Source: Halorubrum sp. CSM-61
GTDB lineage: Archaea > Halobacteriota > Halobacteria > Halobacteriales > Haloferacaceae
Assembly: GCF_003781945.1 (NCBI RefSeq)
Contig: NZ_RJJW01000005.1
Span: forward strand, 102,536 to 166,535
Reading direction: 5' to 3'
DNA: 64,000 nucleotides
Made by a program: the position numbers and the translations under genes. Below, in pieces: positions 35,769-44,146 of this stretch (position 1 is the first letter of the stretch; every line of letters begins with the position of its first letter). The notes under the pieces are model-generated. The model was not told the origin of the DNA and ran no database searches. It saw nothing but the letters and a program-made list of their open reading frames with translations.

Positions 35769-35774
35769 TTTTTT
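35769..35774 (+). terminator. T-run after the PhoU gene
   Basis: Six T residues 54 bp beyond the PhoU stop and before the next ATG. A plausible archaeal termination signal; evidence is position only. Confidence 0.3.
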
Positions 35775-35799
35775 GGGCGTCGCAGTCGGACGGGTCGGT

Positions 35800-36183
35800 A
35801 TGCCAGAGATCGAACTCGGCGTGCCGAAGGGTGTCGTCGAGTCGCTGCCGGAGGAGGGCGGCACGGCCGAGCAGGACATGCGACGCGCGATCGCCGGGAT
35901 CCAGTCCCGACTGAACGACGAGATCGCGGGCGCGGAGCCGGCGGAGGCGGCCGAGGTCGTCGCCGACGCGGTCGAGCGCATGGAGGCGCAGGCGAGCACG
36001 TACCACGAGTTCGTCCCGGAGCTGCGCGCGTGGGGTCAGTCGCCGATCTACGCCATCGCGTGGCGGAACCTCTACCTGGAGCTCATCGGGCAGCTGTACG
36101 AACACGAGTGGCTCGGCGACGAGCTCGACCGCGAGCGCAACTTCCGGCTCGTGGAAGACGGGATCCGGCTGTCGGACCTCTAG
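35800..36183 (+). CDS. conserved haloarchaeal hypothetical protein
   Basis: A 127-residue, mainly helical protein. Segments that look structured include MRRAIAGIQSRLNDEI and a C-terminal half rich in aromatics (SPIYAIAWRNLYLELIGQLYEHEWL). No transmembrane helix and no known motif. The ATG at 35800 starts right after the T-run that follows PhoU. It is codirectional with the MoaD-like gene 85 bp downstream. Function unknown. Confidence 0.7.
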   Translation: MPEIELGVPKGVVESLPEEGGTAEQDMRRAIAGIQSRLNDEIAGAEPAEAAEVVADAVERMEAQASTYHEFVPELRAWGQSPIYAIAWRNLYLELIGQLYEHEWLGDELDRERNFRLVEDGIRLSDL

Positions 36184-36268
36184 GGGGCGAGTCGGGCGTC
36201 GCCGCCGACGGCGCCGCCGGATCCCCGGCGTCGCCCGTTTTTAAGCCGTCGGGGTTCGATCGGTAGGT

Positions 36269-36556
36269 ATGGAACTCGAACTGCGGTTCTTCGCGACGTT
36301 CCGCGAGGCCGCCGGAGGGAAGACCGTCACCGCGGAGTTCGCGGACGGGTCGACCGTCGGCGACGTGTTGCGAGAGCTGGAGGCGGAGTACGAGGGGATG
36401 AACGGCCGCCTCATCGTCGACGGCGACCTCGCTCCGCAGATCAACGTCCTGAAGAACGGCCGCGAGGTGCTGCACCTCGACGGGCTCGACACCGCTCTCG
36501 ACGACGGCGACCGCGTCTCCGTGTTCCCGCCGGTCGCGGGCGGTGGTGAGCCGTGA
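36269..36556 (+). CDS. MoaD/SAMP-type ubiquitin-like protein
   Basis: A 95-residue beta-grasp protein (MELELRFFATFREAAGGKT ... DRVSVFPPVAGG). Such proteins carry sulfur for molybdopterin synthesis or are conjugated to lysines as archaeal SAMPs, both through a C-terminal diglycine. Here the chain ends GGG-Glu-Pro, so two residues follow the glycines. The final codons overlap the GTG start of the next gene by 4 bp, which may be why the tail is extended. Either the tail is trimmed or the protein acts without a free GG end. Confidence 0.88.
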   Translation: MELELRFFATFREAAGGKTVTAEFADGSTVGDVLRELEAEYEGMNGRLIVDGDLAPQINVLKNGREVLHLDGLDTALDDGDRVSVFPPVAGGGEP

Positions 36557-36864
36557 GCGACGCGGAGCTCCCGCCGGCCGAAGACGGCTGGGAGCGGAAG
36601 GAGATCAAGTACCGAGGCATCTCGCGGCGCCTCGCGGCCCACTACCTCGTCAACCTCGGCGGCGAGCTCGTCGGGACCGACGACCCCGCGGAGGCGACCC
36701 GCGTGGACGGCGACGGGTGGCGCGTCGCGCTCAGCGCCGAGAAGGTGACCGCCGCCGGCGCAATCTCGCTCACCGAGGTGACCGCGTCGTTCGTAGGCGA
36801 TCCCGAAGCGCTCGCCGCGTTGCTCCCGAGGTACCGGCAGAAAGCGATGCGCGCCGGCGGGTGA
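36553..36864 (+). CDS. small protein cotranslated with MoaD-like gene (possible MoaD-associated domain)
   Basis: A 103-residue protein with a predicted mix of strands and helices: ERKEIKYRGISRRLAAHYLVNLGG, then GDGWRVALSAEKVTAAGAISLTEV and a C-terminal LLPRYRQKAMRAGG. Similar-sized domains are fused to the C-terminus of MoaD in some prokaryotes, so this may be a split partner; that is a pattern-based guess. It ends in GG, which is notable beside a MoaD-like protein with a masked end. Start GTG at 36553, overlapping the gene before; its stop overlaps the next start. Confidence 0.65.
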   Translation: MSDAELPPAEDGWERKEIKYRGISRRLAAHYLVNLGGELVGTDDPAEATRVDGDGWRVALSAEKVTAAGAISLTEVTASFVGDPEALAALLPRYRQKAMRAGG

Positions 36865-37292
36865 TGGCCGACGGCGACGACCCCGACGACTCCCGATCGC
36901 CCGGCCCGTATCCGATCGAGGGGGCGGCCCTCGTGAAGGCGGCGGCGCTCGCGAGCGTCCCCGCCGAGCGCCTCCCCGAACTGCTCGCGCGGGTGCAGGC
37001 CGACCTCGGCCCGCGGCTGGGCGAGTACCGCCGGCGGTACGAGCAGATTGCGGCGGAACCGGACCGCGAGACGTTCCTCGTCGAGCCCGACCATTGGGAG
37101 GGGTTCGCCGACCGGCTCGAGCTCTCGGACCGCGAGCGCGACGCGGTCGCTCGCGCCCACGAGGCCGCCGTCGAGCGCGCCGGCGACGGCGACCGACGGG
37201 CGGAGTTCGAGACCGCACTGGAGATCCGGTCCGGCGTCGTGATCGGCGTCTCCGACGAGAGCGGTGAGGCCGGCGACCGCGACGGGGAGTGA
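36864..37292 (+). CDS. conserved hypothetical protein in the MoaD-like operon
   Basis: A 142-residue acidic, helical protein. A central block (YPIEGAALVKAAALASVPAERLPELLARVQADLGPRLGEYRRRYEQIA) looks like a helical bundle, followed by LVEPDHWEGFADRLELSDRE. Its ATG shares bases with the stop of the preceding gene, so the three genes from 36269 are translationally coupled. No known family recognised. Confidence 0.65.
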   Translation: MADGDDPDDSRSPGPYPIEGAALVKAAALASVPAERLPELLARVQADLGPRLGEYRRRYEQIAAEPDRETFLVEPDHWEGFADRLELSDRERDAVARAHEAAVERAGDGDRRAEFETALEIRSGVVIGVSDESGEAGDRDGE

Positions 37293-37346
37293 CGGCCGGA
37301 TTGCGGCCACCGACGCCTTTTCGGCGCCCCGCGCAGACGTGCCGAC

Positions 37347-38066
37347 ATGCGACTCGCTCGCCTGCTCACGCCGGAGGGACCGGTTTCGGGGCGCTACGAG
37401 GACGGGGTCATCGTCGCCGAGGACGGCCGGTACGAGGTCGGCCGCGACGGGCGGCTCCTCCCGCCCTGCGACCCGAGCGCGCTCTACTGCGTCGGCCGGA
37501 ACTACGCGGAGACGCTCGACCAGATGGAGTACGAACGACCGGAGGAGCCGGACTTCTTCATCAAGCCGCCCGCGAGCCTGCTCGCGCACGGCGAGTCGAT
37601 CCGGTATCCCGAGTGGACCGACGAGCTGACCTACGCCGGCGAGCTGGTCGCCGTCATCGACGAGCGGTGCCGCGACGTCGACCCCGAGGACGTGCCCGAT
37701 GTCGTCCGCGGGTACACCGTCATGAACGACGTGGACGCGTTGGACCAGCAGGGCCGGACCGCGCGCAAGGCGTTCGACGGCTCCGCGCCGCTCGGGCCGT
37801 GGATCGAGACCGACGTGGACCCGACGAACCTCGACATCTCGACGACGGTCGGCGGGGAACAGCGGCAGGACGCCAACACCGAGCTAATGTTGTTCGGTCC
37901 CCGCGAGATCGTCTCGTACCTCTCGAAGCGGTTCACCTTCGAGCCCGGCGACTGCGTCGCCTTCGGGAGCCCGGCGAACCCGGGGCTCGTCGAGCCTGGC
38001 GAGCGCGTGGAGATCACCTACGAGGGCGTCGGGACGCTGTCGAACCCCGTCGTCGAGGGGGAGTGA
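37347..38066 (+). CDS. fumarylacetoacetate hydrolase (FAH) family protein
   Basis: A 239-residue protein of the FAH superfamily of metal-dependent hydrolases, decarboxylases and isomerases acting on 2,4-dioxo compounds. Segments CVGRNYAETLDQM, DFFIKPPASLLAHGESI, YAGELVAVI and GYTVMNDVDALDQQ follow the family order. The usual E-x-E pair of metal ligands reads A-G-E, so one ligand may differ. It begins 54 bp after the MoaD-like operon. Element copy 3 starts within about 10 bp of its stop. Confidence 0.87.
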   Translation: MRLARLLTPEGPVSGRYEDGVIVAEDGRYEVGRDGRLLPPCDPSALYCVGRNYAETLDQMEYERPEEPDFFIKPPASLLAHGESIRYPEWTDELTYAGELVAVIDERCRDVDPEDVPDVVRGYTVMNDVDALDQQGRTARKAFDGSAPLGPWIETDVDPTNLDISTTVGGEQRQDANTELMLFGPREIVSYLSKRFTFEPGDCVAFGSPANPGLVEPGERVEITYEGVGTLSNPVVEGE

Positions 38067-38070
38067 CCGA

Positions 38071-38413
38071 GAACGCTTTTAAAGGGTGTGCGGTGGCGTG
38101 CGCCTGCGAGCGGCCGCCCTTGGCGGCCGCGAGTCAGCGCGCGCGAGGGAGTCAGTCGCCGGAGCGAAGCGACGGCGACTGACGAGGCTGGGGAGGTGTG
38201 AGGTGGGGGGCGGTCGCGGTGCGGGGTGGGACTCAAAGGGGCAGTCGCGAGGACGAAGACGCGTGATGCAAGGACCGCAGGAGTGAACGCAGTGAACGAC
38301 GAGGACCGCAGCGAGCGCATCGAGTCCTCGCGGCTGGGGCTTTGGCGGTGTTCACTGACTCTCCGGCGTCAACGACGTATAAGCGAGCGGCTGGGGTTTT
38401 GGCGGTGTTCACC
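38071..38413 (+). repeat. structured intergenic element, copy 3
   Basis: Plus-strand order: CTTTTAAAGGG entry box (about 38076), GCGGTGGCGTG, hairpin GCGGCCGCC/GGCGGCCGC (38110-38118 with 38122-38130), an 11-bp perfect variable hairpin (38151-38161 with 38173-38183), GAGGCTGGGGAGG, GGGACTCAAAGGGGCAG, and a 13-bp large stem (38242-38254 with 38324-38336, one G-U type pair). It closes with two GGGG(C/T)TTTGGCGGTGTTCAC blocks 57 bp apart. It starts a few bases after the FAH gene and converges with the DUF418 gene. Non-coding; function unknown. Confidence 0.88.
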
Positions 38414-38511
38414 GTCGTGCAGCTGTCAAACACTGATAAACGACTGATCGGAGCGCAGAAACGAATCCCGACACGGTTCCCGTCGAGCCCTCCACCGCGC
38501 CCGATCTCCAC

Positions 38512-39732
38512 TCAGTCCGGATTTCGCATCGGCTGCCGCTCCCCGTACGTCAGCGTCCGCCACACCCACTCTACTGGACCAAACCGGAAGCGCCGCAGCC
38601 ACACCACCGACAACACGATCTGCACCGCCCAGACGGCGGCGACGAACCCGAGCTGTTCGACGCGGCTGACGGAGCCGAACAGGCCGAGCCCGTGGCCGTA
38701 GAAGACGGAGGTGGCGATCACCGTCTGGAGCAGGTAGTTCGTGAACGCGGTCCGGCCGACCGCGGCGAGCCCGCGGGTCACGGGGCCGTCCGGGCGACGC
38801 CGGGCGTACAACATTACGAGCCCGAGGTAGCCGCCGGCGAGGGGGAAGCTGCCGACGTAGACGAACTGTCGCCAGTACAGCGCGGCGTCGGCGCTCCAGT
38901 CGTTGGCCTCGATGTAGGCGACGCCGGCGACGGTGATCGCGAGGCCGACGACGCCGAGCGCGACGAGGCGGCGGTAGAAGGCCGCCGACCGCTCGCCGGT
39001 CAGCACGTCCCAGCGGTACAGCGCCATCCCGAGGAGCATGGTGCCGCCGACCTGCCAGAAGCTCCCGCCGATATAGCCGGTCGTCTGTCGGTCGAACGAG
39101 GAGGCGACGCGGTGGTCGAGCTGTTCGAGCCACCCGCCGCGGTACGCCGCGACCTGCTGTCGGATCGCGGCCTCGGACGGCGCCCACTGGGCCGCGACCG
39201 CGTCGCCGCCGAGGCTGATCGCCGCGAGCAGCTCCGTCACGGGGATGAAAAGCAGGAAGACGGCGCTGAGTCCCGCGAGCTGTCGCGCGTCGAGGTTCCG
39301 GAACGCGACGACCACCAGCGCGGTCACCCCGTACGCGACGAGGATGTCGCCGTACCACAGCAGGTACGCGTGCACGAGCCCGATGGCGATGAGGATAGCG
39401 GTCCGCCGGTAATGGAGCCGCACCGCGTCCTGCCCCTTCGCGTTCTTGCTGTCGACGAACAGCAGGATCCCCGCGCCGAACAGCGCCGAGAACAGCGTGA
39501 TGAACTTGTTCTGGGCGAACACGTGGCTGAACGCCCACGCCCAGTAGTTCGCGCCGGTGAAGTCACCGTACACGGCCCCGTCGGCGTAGACGGTGGGGTT
39601 CAACAGCGTCTGCTCGGGCATCGAGAACGACCAGACGTTGATCAGGAGGATGCCGAGCAGGGCGAGCCCCCTGAGCGCGTCGAGGGAAACGATTCGGTCA
39701 GAGGGCGGCGTCGGGCCGGAATCGCGGGTCAC
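38512..39732 (-). CDS. DUF418 family membrane protein
   Basis: A 406-residue membrane protein with about ten hydrophobic segments. The start SLDALRGLALLGILLINVWSF and the C-terminal DUF418 segment (LAAVGRTAFTNYLLQTVIATSVFYG followed by WLRRFRFGPVEWVWRTLTYGE) are characteristic. DUF418 proteins resemble acyltransferase-3 type membrane proteins, but their reaction is not established. It stands alone; its end converges with element copy 3. Confidence 0.9.
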   Translation of the reverse strand: MTRDSGPTPPSDRIVSLDALRGLALLGILLINVWSFSMPEQTLLNPTVYADGAVYGDFTGANYWAWAFSHVFAQNKFITLFSALFGAGILLFVDSKNAKGQDAVRLHYRRTAILIAIGLVHAYLLWYGDILVAYGVTALVVVAFRNLDARQLAGLSAVFLLFIPVTELLAAISLGGDAVAAQWAPSEAAIRQQVAAYRGGWLEQLDHRVASSFDRQTTGYIGGSFWQVGGTMLLGMALYRWDVLTGERSAAFYRRLVALGVVGLAITVAGVAYIEANDWSADAALYWRQFVYVGSFPLAGGYLGLVMLYARRRPDGPVTRGLAAVGRTAFTNYLLQTVIATSVFYGHGLGLFGSVSRVEQLGFVAAVWAVQIVLSVVWLRRFRFGPVEWVWRTLTYGERQPMRNPD

Positions 39733-39813
39733 GAGTTGGCTCGCAAAAGGGAACGCAGGACCGAATAGGTTCGGATAGCGGGTAGAGAGCGGTAGTTCGG
39801 CCGGATGCCCCGG

Positions 39814-40884
39814 TCAGTCCAGCCTGATCGCCTCGCCGCGCTCCGAGGACCGGTAGATCGCGTCGATGACGCGCTGAACGGACAGCGCCTCCTCGACCGT
39901 GTTGATGTCGGGCGCCTCGCCCGCGGCGACCGCCTCGAGGAACGCCGCCTGCTCGGCGGCGTGGCTGTCGCCCTCCCGCGTCTCGATCTCGGCGTCGGAG
40001 AAGTGGTGGTTCTCGCCGTCGAACGCGGTCGCCTCGTGGATCGTGAGCTCGTTGCTTCCGCGGTCGAACGTCGCGCCCGCCTCCGTGCCCCGGATCACGA
40101 ACTCGTCGTTCGTCGGGCGGTTCGTCGCCCACGCGACCTCCAGCGAGACGGTGTTGCCGTGGGCGTCGCGGATGAACGCCGACGCGGAGTCGTCGACGTC
40201 GAACCCCTCGGGGCCGTCGTCGCCGCCCCACATGTTGACGTACGCGTAGTCGTCGCGGGCCCCGAACTCCGAGCGCGTCTCGCCGGAGACCTCGACGACC
40301 TCGGGGTGATCGAGGAAGTAGAGCGACAGATCGATCGCGTGGACGCCGATGTCGATGAGCGCGCCGCCGCCGGCGATCTCGTTGGACGTGAACCACGAGC
40401 CGCGGCCGGGGACGCCGCGTCGGCGGACGTAGTTGGCCTCGACGTGGGTCGTCTCGCCGAACCGCCCCTCCTTTTGGTACTCCTTCAGCACCTGCACCGG
40501 CTCCGCGAAGCGGTTGTTGAACCCGACCATACAGAACCCCTCGGCCTCGCGGGCGGCCTCGGCGATGCGCTCCGCGCTCTCGATGTTGTGGGCCAGCGGC
40601 TTCTCTAAGAGCACGTCGAGGCCGGCTTCGAGCGCCGAGACCGCGTACTGCTCGTGGAACCGGTTCGGCGTCGTGACGAGGACGGCGTCGCACTCCTCGT
40701 AGAGGTCCGTGTCGTCCTCGTAGGCGTGAACGTCGAACTCCTCGTGGAACCGCCGGCGCGCGTCCGCGTCGATGTCCATCCCGCCGACGAGGTTCGCGCC
40801 GCGCTCCACGAGCCTCGTCGCGTGGTGGTTCCCGATCCCGCCGAGGCCGACGATCCCGACGGCCACGTCGTTCGCGTGAGTCAT
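39814..40884 (-). CDS. Gfo/Idh/MocA family NAD(P)-dependent oxidoreductase
   Basis: A 356-residue dehydrogenase. The N-terminal Rossmann motif GIVGLGGIGNHHA and the diagnostic LLEKPLAHN (lysine of the EKP motif) are present, as is the GGGALIDIGVHAIDL segment carrying the catalytic histidine region. These enzymes oxidise sugar or cyclitol hydroxyls. Codirectional with the genes up to 43255, although a small membrane protein lies between. A role with the nearby TPP enzyme and TIM-barrel epimerase is possible. Confidence 0.93.
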   Translation of the reverse strand: MTHANDVAVGIVGLGGIGNHHATRLVERGANLVGGMDIDADARRRFHEEFDVHAYEDDTDLYEECDAVLVTTPNRFHEQYAVSALEAGLDVLLEKPLAHNIESAERIAEAAREAEGFCMVGFNNRFAEPVQVLKEYQKEGRFGETTHVEANYVRRRGVPGRGSWFTSNEIAGGGALIDIGVHAIDLSLYFLDHPEVVEVSGETRSEFGARDDYAYVNMWGGDDGPEGFDVDDSASAFIRDAHGNTVSLEVAWATNRPTNDEFVIRGTEAGATFDRGSNELTIHEATAFDGENHHFSDAEIETREGDSHAAEQAAFLEAVAAGEAPDINTVEEALSVQRVIDAIYRSSERGEAIRLD

Positions 40885-40969
40885 ACGCCGAATTCACAAC
40901 GGATGTTGTTAAGGCTCACGCTCCGGGCAGCAGTGGAGGACCCGTCGAGACGCCGGATGCCGAGGAGAG

Positions 40970-41410
40970 TTACGAGACCACCGCGAACGCGGCGAAAAGC
41001 ACGTCGAGCAGTTCGATCAGCCGATCGATCGACTCCGCGCCGGCGCCGAGGCGCTCGCCGCCTGTCAGGAACTCCTCGATCCGTTCCGACTCCCGGGCCC
41101 ACACGAACCGCGCGAGGAGCCAGCCGCTCCCGAGGAACGCGAGCGTCGCCAAGAGCCGCGAGACGAGGAGGAGCCGCAGGAGGAGCGGACACAGCAGTAC
41201 CGCGGCCAGCGCGCCGACGACGAGGGTGACGATCGACGCCGCCGACTCGCCGAGTCCGGGATCGACGGTCCCCGTCCCCGAGAGGAGGACGAACCCGCCG
41301 ACGGCGACGGCGAGCACGCCCCAAACGACCGTCGCGAAGAGTCGCACGTGGCCGTCGTACCCGGAGCCGGCGTCCGCCGGCACGTCGTCGTGGACCCAGG
41401 GATTGCGCAT
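40970..41410 (-). CDS. small membrane protein
   Basis: A 146-residue protein with three hydrophobic segments (about residues 24-43, 57-82 and 84-104) and an amphipathic C-terminus that ends hydrophobic. The N-terminus has HDDVPADAGSGYDGHVRLF. No family recognised. The frame and clear membrane segments support it as a gene. Confidence 0.62.
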   Translation of the reverse strand: MRNPWVHDDVPADAGSGYDGHVRLFATVVWGVLAVAVGGFVLLSGTGTVDPGLGESAASIVTLVVGALAAVLLCPLLLRLLLVSRLLATLAFLGSGWLLARFVWARESERIEEFLTGGERLGAGAESIDRLIELLDVLFAAFAVVS

Positions 41411-41497
41411 GGTCGGCCTCGCGTCTCCACCGGCATATACCTCGCTTCAGATACCCGAAACGCGAGCGGTGAAGGGAACGGGGGAAACGCGACCGGC

Positions 41498-43255
41498 TCA
41501 CCGCTCCCGCGTCATCCACTCGCTCGCCTGCGGCTCGTCCGGGTCGGTGACGACCTCGATCAGCGCGGGCCCGTCCCGGTCCAGCGCGGAGGCGACCGCC
41601 TCGCCGACCCCGTCCCGATCGGTCACTCGCTCGGCGCCGACGCCCATCCCCTCGGCGACGGCGACGAGGTCCAGCCCCGCCTCGGCCCAGCCGTACGCGC
41701 CCGGCGGAAGGTCGTACGACCGCGACGCCTCCTCGCTGATGATCGCGTAGTCGTCGTTGTTGAACGCGACGACGGTCACGTCGAGTCCCTCCGCGGCCAG
41801 CGTGTGCAGCTCGTGAACGCACATCATGAGACCGCCGTCGCCGACGAGCGCAACCGCGTCGCGGTCGGGGCCCGCGAGCTTCGCCCCGATCGCCGACGGA
41901 AGCGCGGTCCCCATCGTCGCCCACGATCCCGGGTTCACGTACCGCGAGGGGCCGGCCGCGGGGAACGAGACGAGCGTCCACAGCCGGGACCCGCCCGCGT
42001 CCGCGGTGACCGCGGCCTCCGACGGGAGCGCCTCGCGGACCTCGCGGAGGGCCTCGACCGAGCTGAGGGGGTTGTCGGGGGCGCGCTCGTCGGCGACCGC
42101 GTCGAACCGCTCTCGGTCCGCGGAGCGAACCGCCTCGGCCCGCGCGGCGCCGGTCGGCGACCCCGACGAGCCGGCCGGCTCGTCGGCGGACCGCCCGTCC
42201 AGCCGAGCCGCCAGCGCTCGCAGGAACCGGTCGGCGTCCGCGACGACGCCGAGGTCGGCGTCGTAGCCGAACCCGATGTCGTCGCCGTCGAGCGTGACGT
42301 GGACCAGCGACTCGGGCAGCGACACCGACCACGAGGCGGTCGCGACCGCGTCGAGGTCGGAGCCGACGACGAGCCCGCGGTCGGCGTCGGCGAGGAGCTC
42401 GCGGAGTTCGACGCTCGACCCGCCACAGAGCACGCCCGCGGAGAGGCGGTGCGTCTCGGGGAGCGTCCCCTTCCCCTTGTAGGTCGTGACGACCGGGGCG
42501 TCGAGGCGCTCGGCGACGGCGCGGAGGGAGTCGCTCGCGCCGGCGCGCCTGACGCCGCCGCCCGCGAGGAGCACCGGCGCGTCGGCCCCGGCGAGCAGGT
42601 CGGCGGCCCGATCGACGGCGTCCGCGGGCGGGGCGGGAGGCGCGGCCGGCTCGCGCTCTCCGACCGCCGGCTGGGGCGTCCGGCTCGCGAGCACGTCCTT
42701 CGGGATCCCGACGCGGACGGGACCTTGGGGGTGCTCGCGGGCGACCCGGATCGCCTCGGCGACGGCCGGGACCGCGCCGGCGGGCGAGTCCACGAGGACG
42801 TTCTCCTTGACCACCGCGTCGTACGTCTCGGGCGGCGTCTCGTGGATGCCGTCGCCCCCGCGGACCTCGCGTTCGGTCTCGACCGCGAGGTGGAGGAGGG
42901 GGACGCAGTCGTTCAGGGCGTTCTTCAGCCCGTTCATCGCGTTCATGTCGCCGGGGCCCGGGACGACGATCGACGCCGCCATCGCTCCGGGCTCGCTCGT
43001 CTCCGCGTACCCCCACGCCTGATGGGTCACCGCCGTCTCGTGGCGCGCGACGACGAACCGGGCGTCGCGCTCGCCGAGCGCTCGGTTCAGCGGGAGGGTC
43101 TGCTTGCCGGGGATCCCGAACGCGACGTCGATCCCGCGACCGAGCATGCAGTCGACGACCGCCTCGGCGACCGTCGGAGCGTCGCCCGCGTTCGGACCCG
43201 TGCCGGTCCGAGGATCGTCGGGGTTCGTACCGCTCGGGGACTCGTCCGTGTCCAT
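41498..43255 (-). CDS. thiamine pyrophosphate-dependent enzyme (acetolactate synthase-like)
   Basis: A 585-residue TPP enzyme with the three usual domains. The N-terminal Pyr domain has VAFGIPGKQTLPLNRALGE and the activating glutamate in VARHETAVTHQAWGYAE. The C-terminal PP domain has GDGGLMMCVHELHTLA and AFNNDDYAIIS, the Mg/TPP motif GDG-X~25-NN. The middle domain is less conserved. Members include acetolactate synthase, benzoylformate and oxalyl-CoA decarboxylases and the inositol-pathway IolD. No ilvN-type small subunit is adjacent. The ATG at 43255 is preferred over a 32-codon longer frame that looks non-coding. Confidence 0.9.
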   Translation of the reverse strand: MDTDESPSGTNPDDPRTGTGPNAGDAPTVAEAVVDCMLGRGIDVAFGIPGKQTLPLNRALGERDARFVVARHETAVTHQAWGYAETSEPGAMAASIVVPGPGDMNAMNGLKNALNDCVPLLHLAVETEREVRGGDGIHETPPETYDAVVKENVLVDSPAGAVPAVAEAIRVAREHPQGPVRVGIPKDVLASRTPQPAVGEREPAAPPAPPADAVDRAADLLAGADAPVLLAGGGVRRAGASDSLRAVAERLDAPVVTTYKGKGTLPETHRLSAGVLCGGSSVELRELLADADRGLVVGSDLDAVATASWSVSLPESLVHVTLDGDDIGFGYDADLGVVADADRFLRALAARLDGRSADEPAGSSGSPTGAARAEAVRSADRERFDAVADERAPDNPLSSVEALREVREALPSEAAVTADAGGSRLWTLVSFPAAGPSRYVNPGSWATMGTALPSAIGAKLAGPDRDAVALVGDGGLMMCVHELHTLAAEGLDVTVVAFNNDDYAIISEEASRSYDLPPGAYGWAEAGLDLVAVAEGMGVGAERVTDRDGVGEAVASALDRDGPALIEVVTDPDEPQASEWMTRER

Positions 43256-43387
43256 ACCGCGAGGTCGACGGACCGGGTGTTGAAACCTTCGACGGCCGAG
43301 GATTCCGGCGGGCGCCGCCGGAGCGTCGCCGGCCCCGCGGCCGAGAACCACCCGAACGGCTACGTCGCTGGCCGAGAGAGTGGCGGT

Positions 43388-44128
43388 ATGGTAGACATCG
43401 CGGTCCAGTTGTACACGTTACGCTCGCTCGACGCGTCGCTCCCGGAACTGCTCGATCGGGTGGGAGCGGCCGGCTACGACGGGGTGGAGTTCGCCTACCG
43501 GGTCCGCGAGTCGCCGGTCGAGGACGTGCTGGCGGCGCTCGACCGGAACGGACTCGCCGCCGCGTCCGCGCACGTGCAGATCGAGGCGCTGGAAGACGAG
43601 TTCGACGAGACCGTCGACCTGTACGACCGGCTCGGCGTCGACACCTTCGTCGTCCCGGGGATCGACGGGGAGGAGTTCGAGGACGCGGCCGCCGTCGACG
43701 AGGTCGCGGCGCGGCTCGACGACATCGCGGACGCCCTCGAGGCGGTGGGCGTCCGGTTCGCGTACCACAACCACCACGAGGAGTTCGCGACCGTGGACGG
43801 CGAGCCCGCGATCGAGCGGCTAATCGACCGGACCGACGACCTCGTCGGCTTCGAGATCGACGTGGGCTGGGCGCTCGTCGGCGGGGCGGACCCCGCCGCC
43901 TTCATCGACCGACACGCCGACCGGATCACGCACGTTCACGCCACCGACGTCGACGTCGACGGCGGCGAGCCGGTCGCGCTCGGCGACGGCGACGTGGACC
44001 TCGACGCGGTCGTCGCGAGCGCGCGAAACGCCGACTGCGAGTGGCTCGTCTACGAGGACGACGACCCCACCGACGCGATCGCGTCGGTCGAACAGGGCGC
44101 GCGGGTCCTGCGGGACGCGCTGGAGTAG
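43388..44128 (+). CDS. sugar phosphate isomerase/epimerase (xylose-isomerase-like TIM barrel)
   Basis: A 246-residue TIM-barrel protein starting VDIAVQLYTLRS. Metal-site segments are visible: AGYDGVEFAY, RFAYHNHHEEF, FEIDVGWALVGGADP and HVHATDVD, the Glu/His/Asp/His pattern of the family. Relatives epimerise or dehydrate keto-sugars and inosose (IolE/IolI). It is divergent from the TPP enzyme gene with 132 bp between, so shared control is possible. Confidence 0.9.
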   Translation: MVDIAVQLYTLRSLDASLPELLDRVGAAGYDGVEFAYRVRESPVEDVLAALDRNGLAAASAHVQIEALEDEFDETVDLYDRLGVDTFVVPGIDGEEFEDAAAVDEVAARLDDIADALEAVGVRFAYHNHHEEFATVDGEPAIERLIDRTDDLVGFEIDVGWALVGGADPAAFIDRHADRITHVHATDVDVDGGEPVALGDGDVDLDAVVASARNADCEWLVYEDDDPTDAIASVEQGARVLRDALE

Positions 44129-44146
44129 TCCGGCGCGTCTCGCCGC

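Noticed and set aside
41348-43380. A very long plus-strand frame opposite the TPP enzyme
   Set aside because: Antisense shadow in high-GC sequence, rich in Arg/Gly/Val and without motifs. Only its last part, from 43388, is a real gene.
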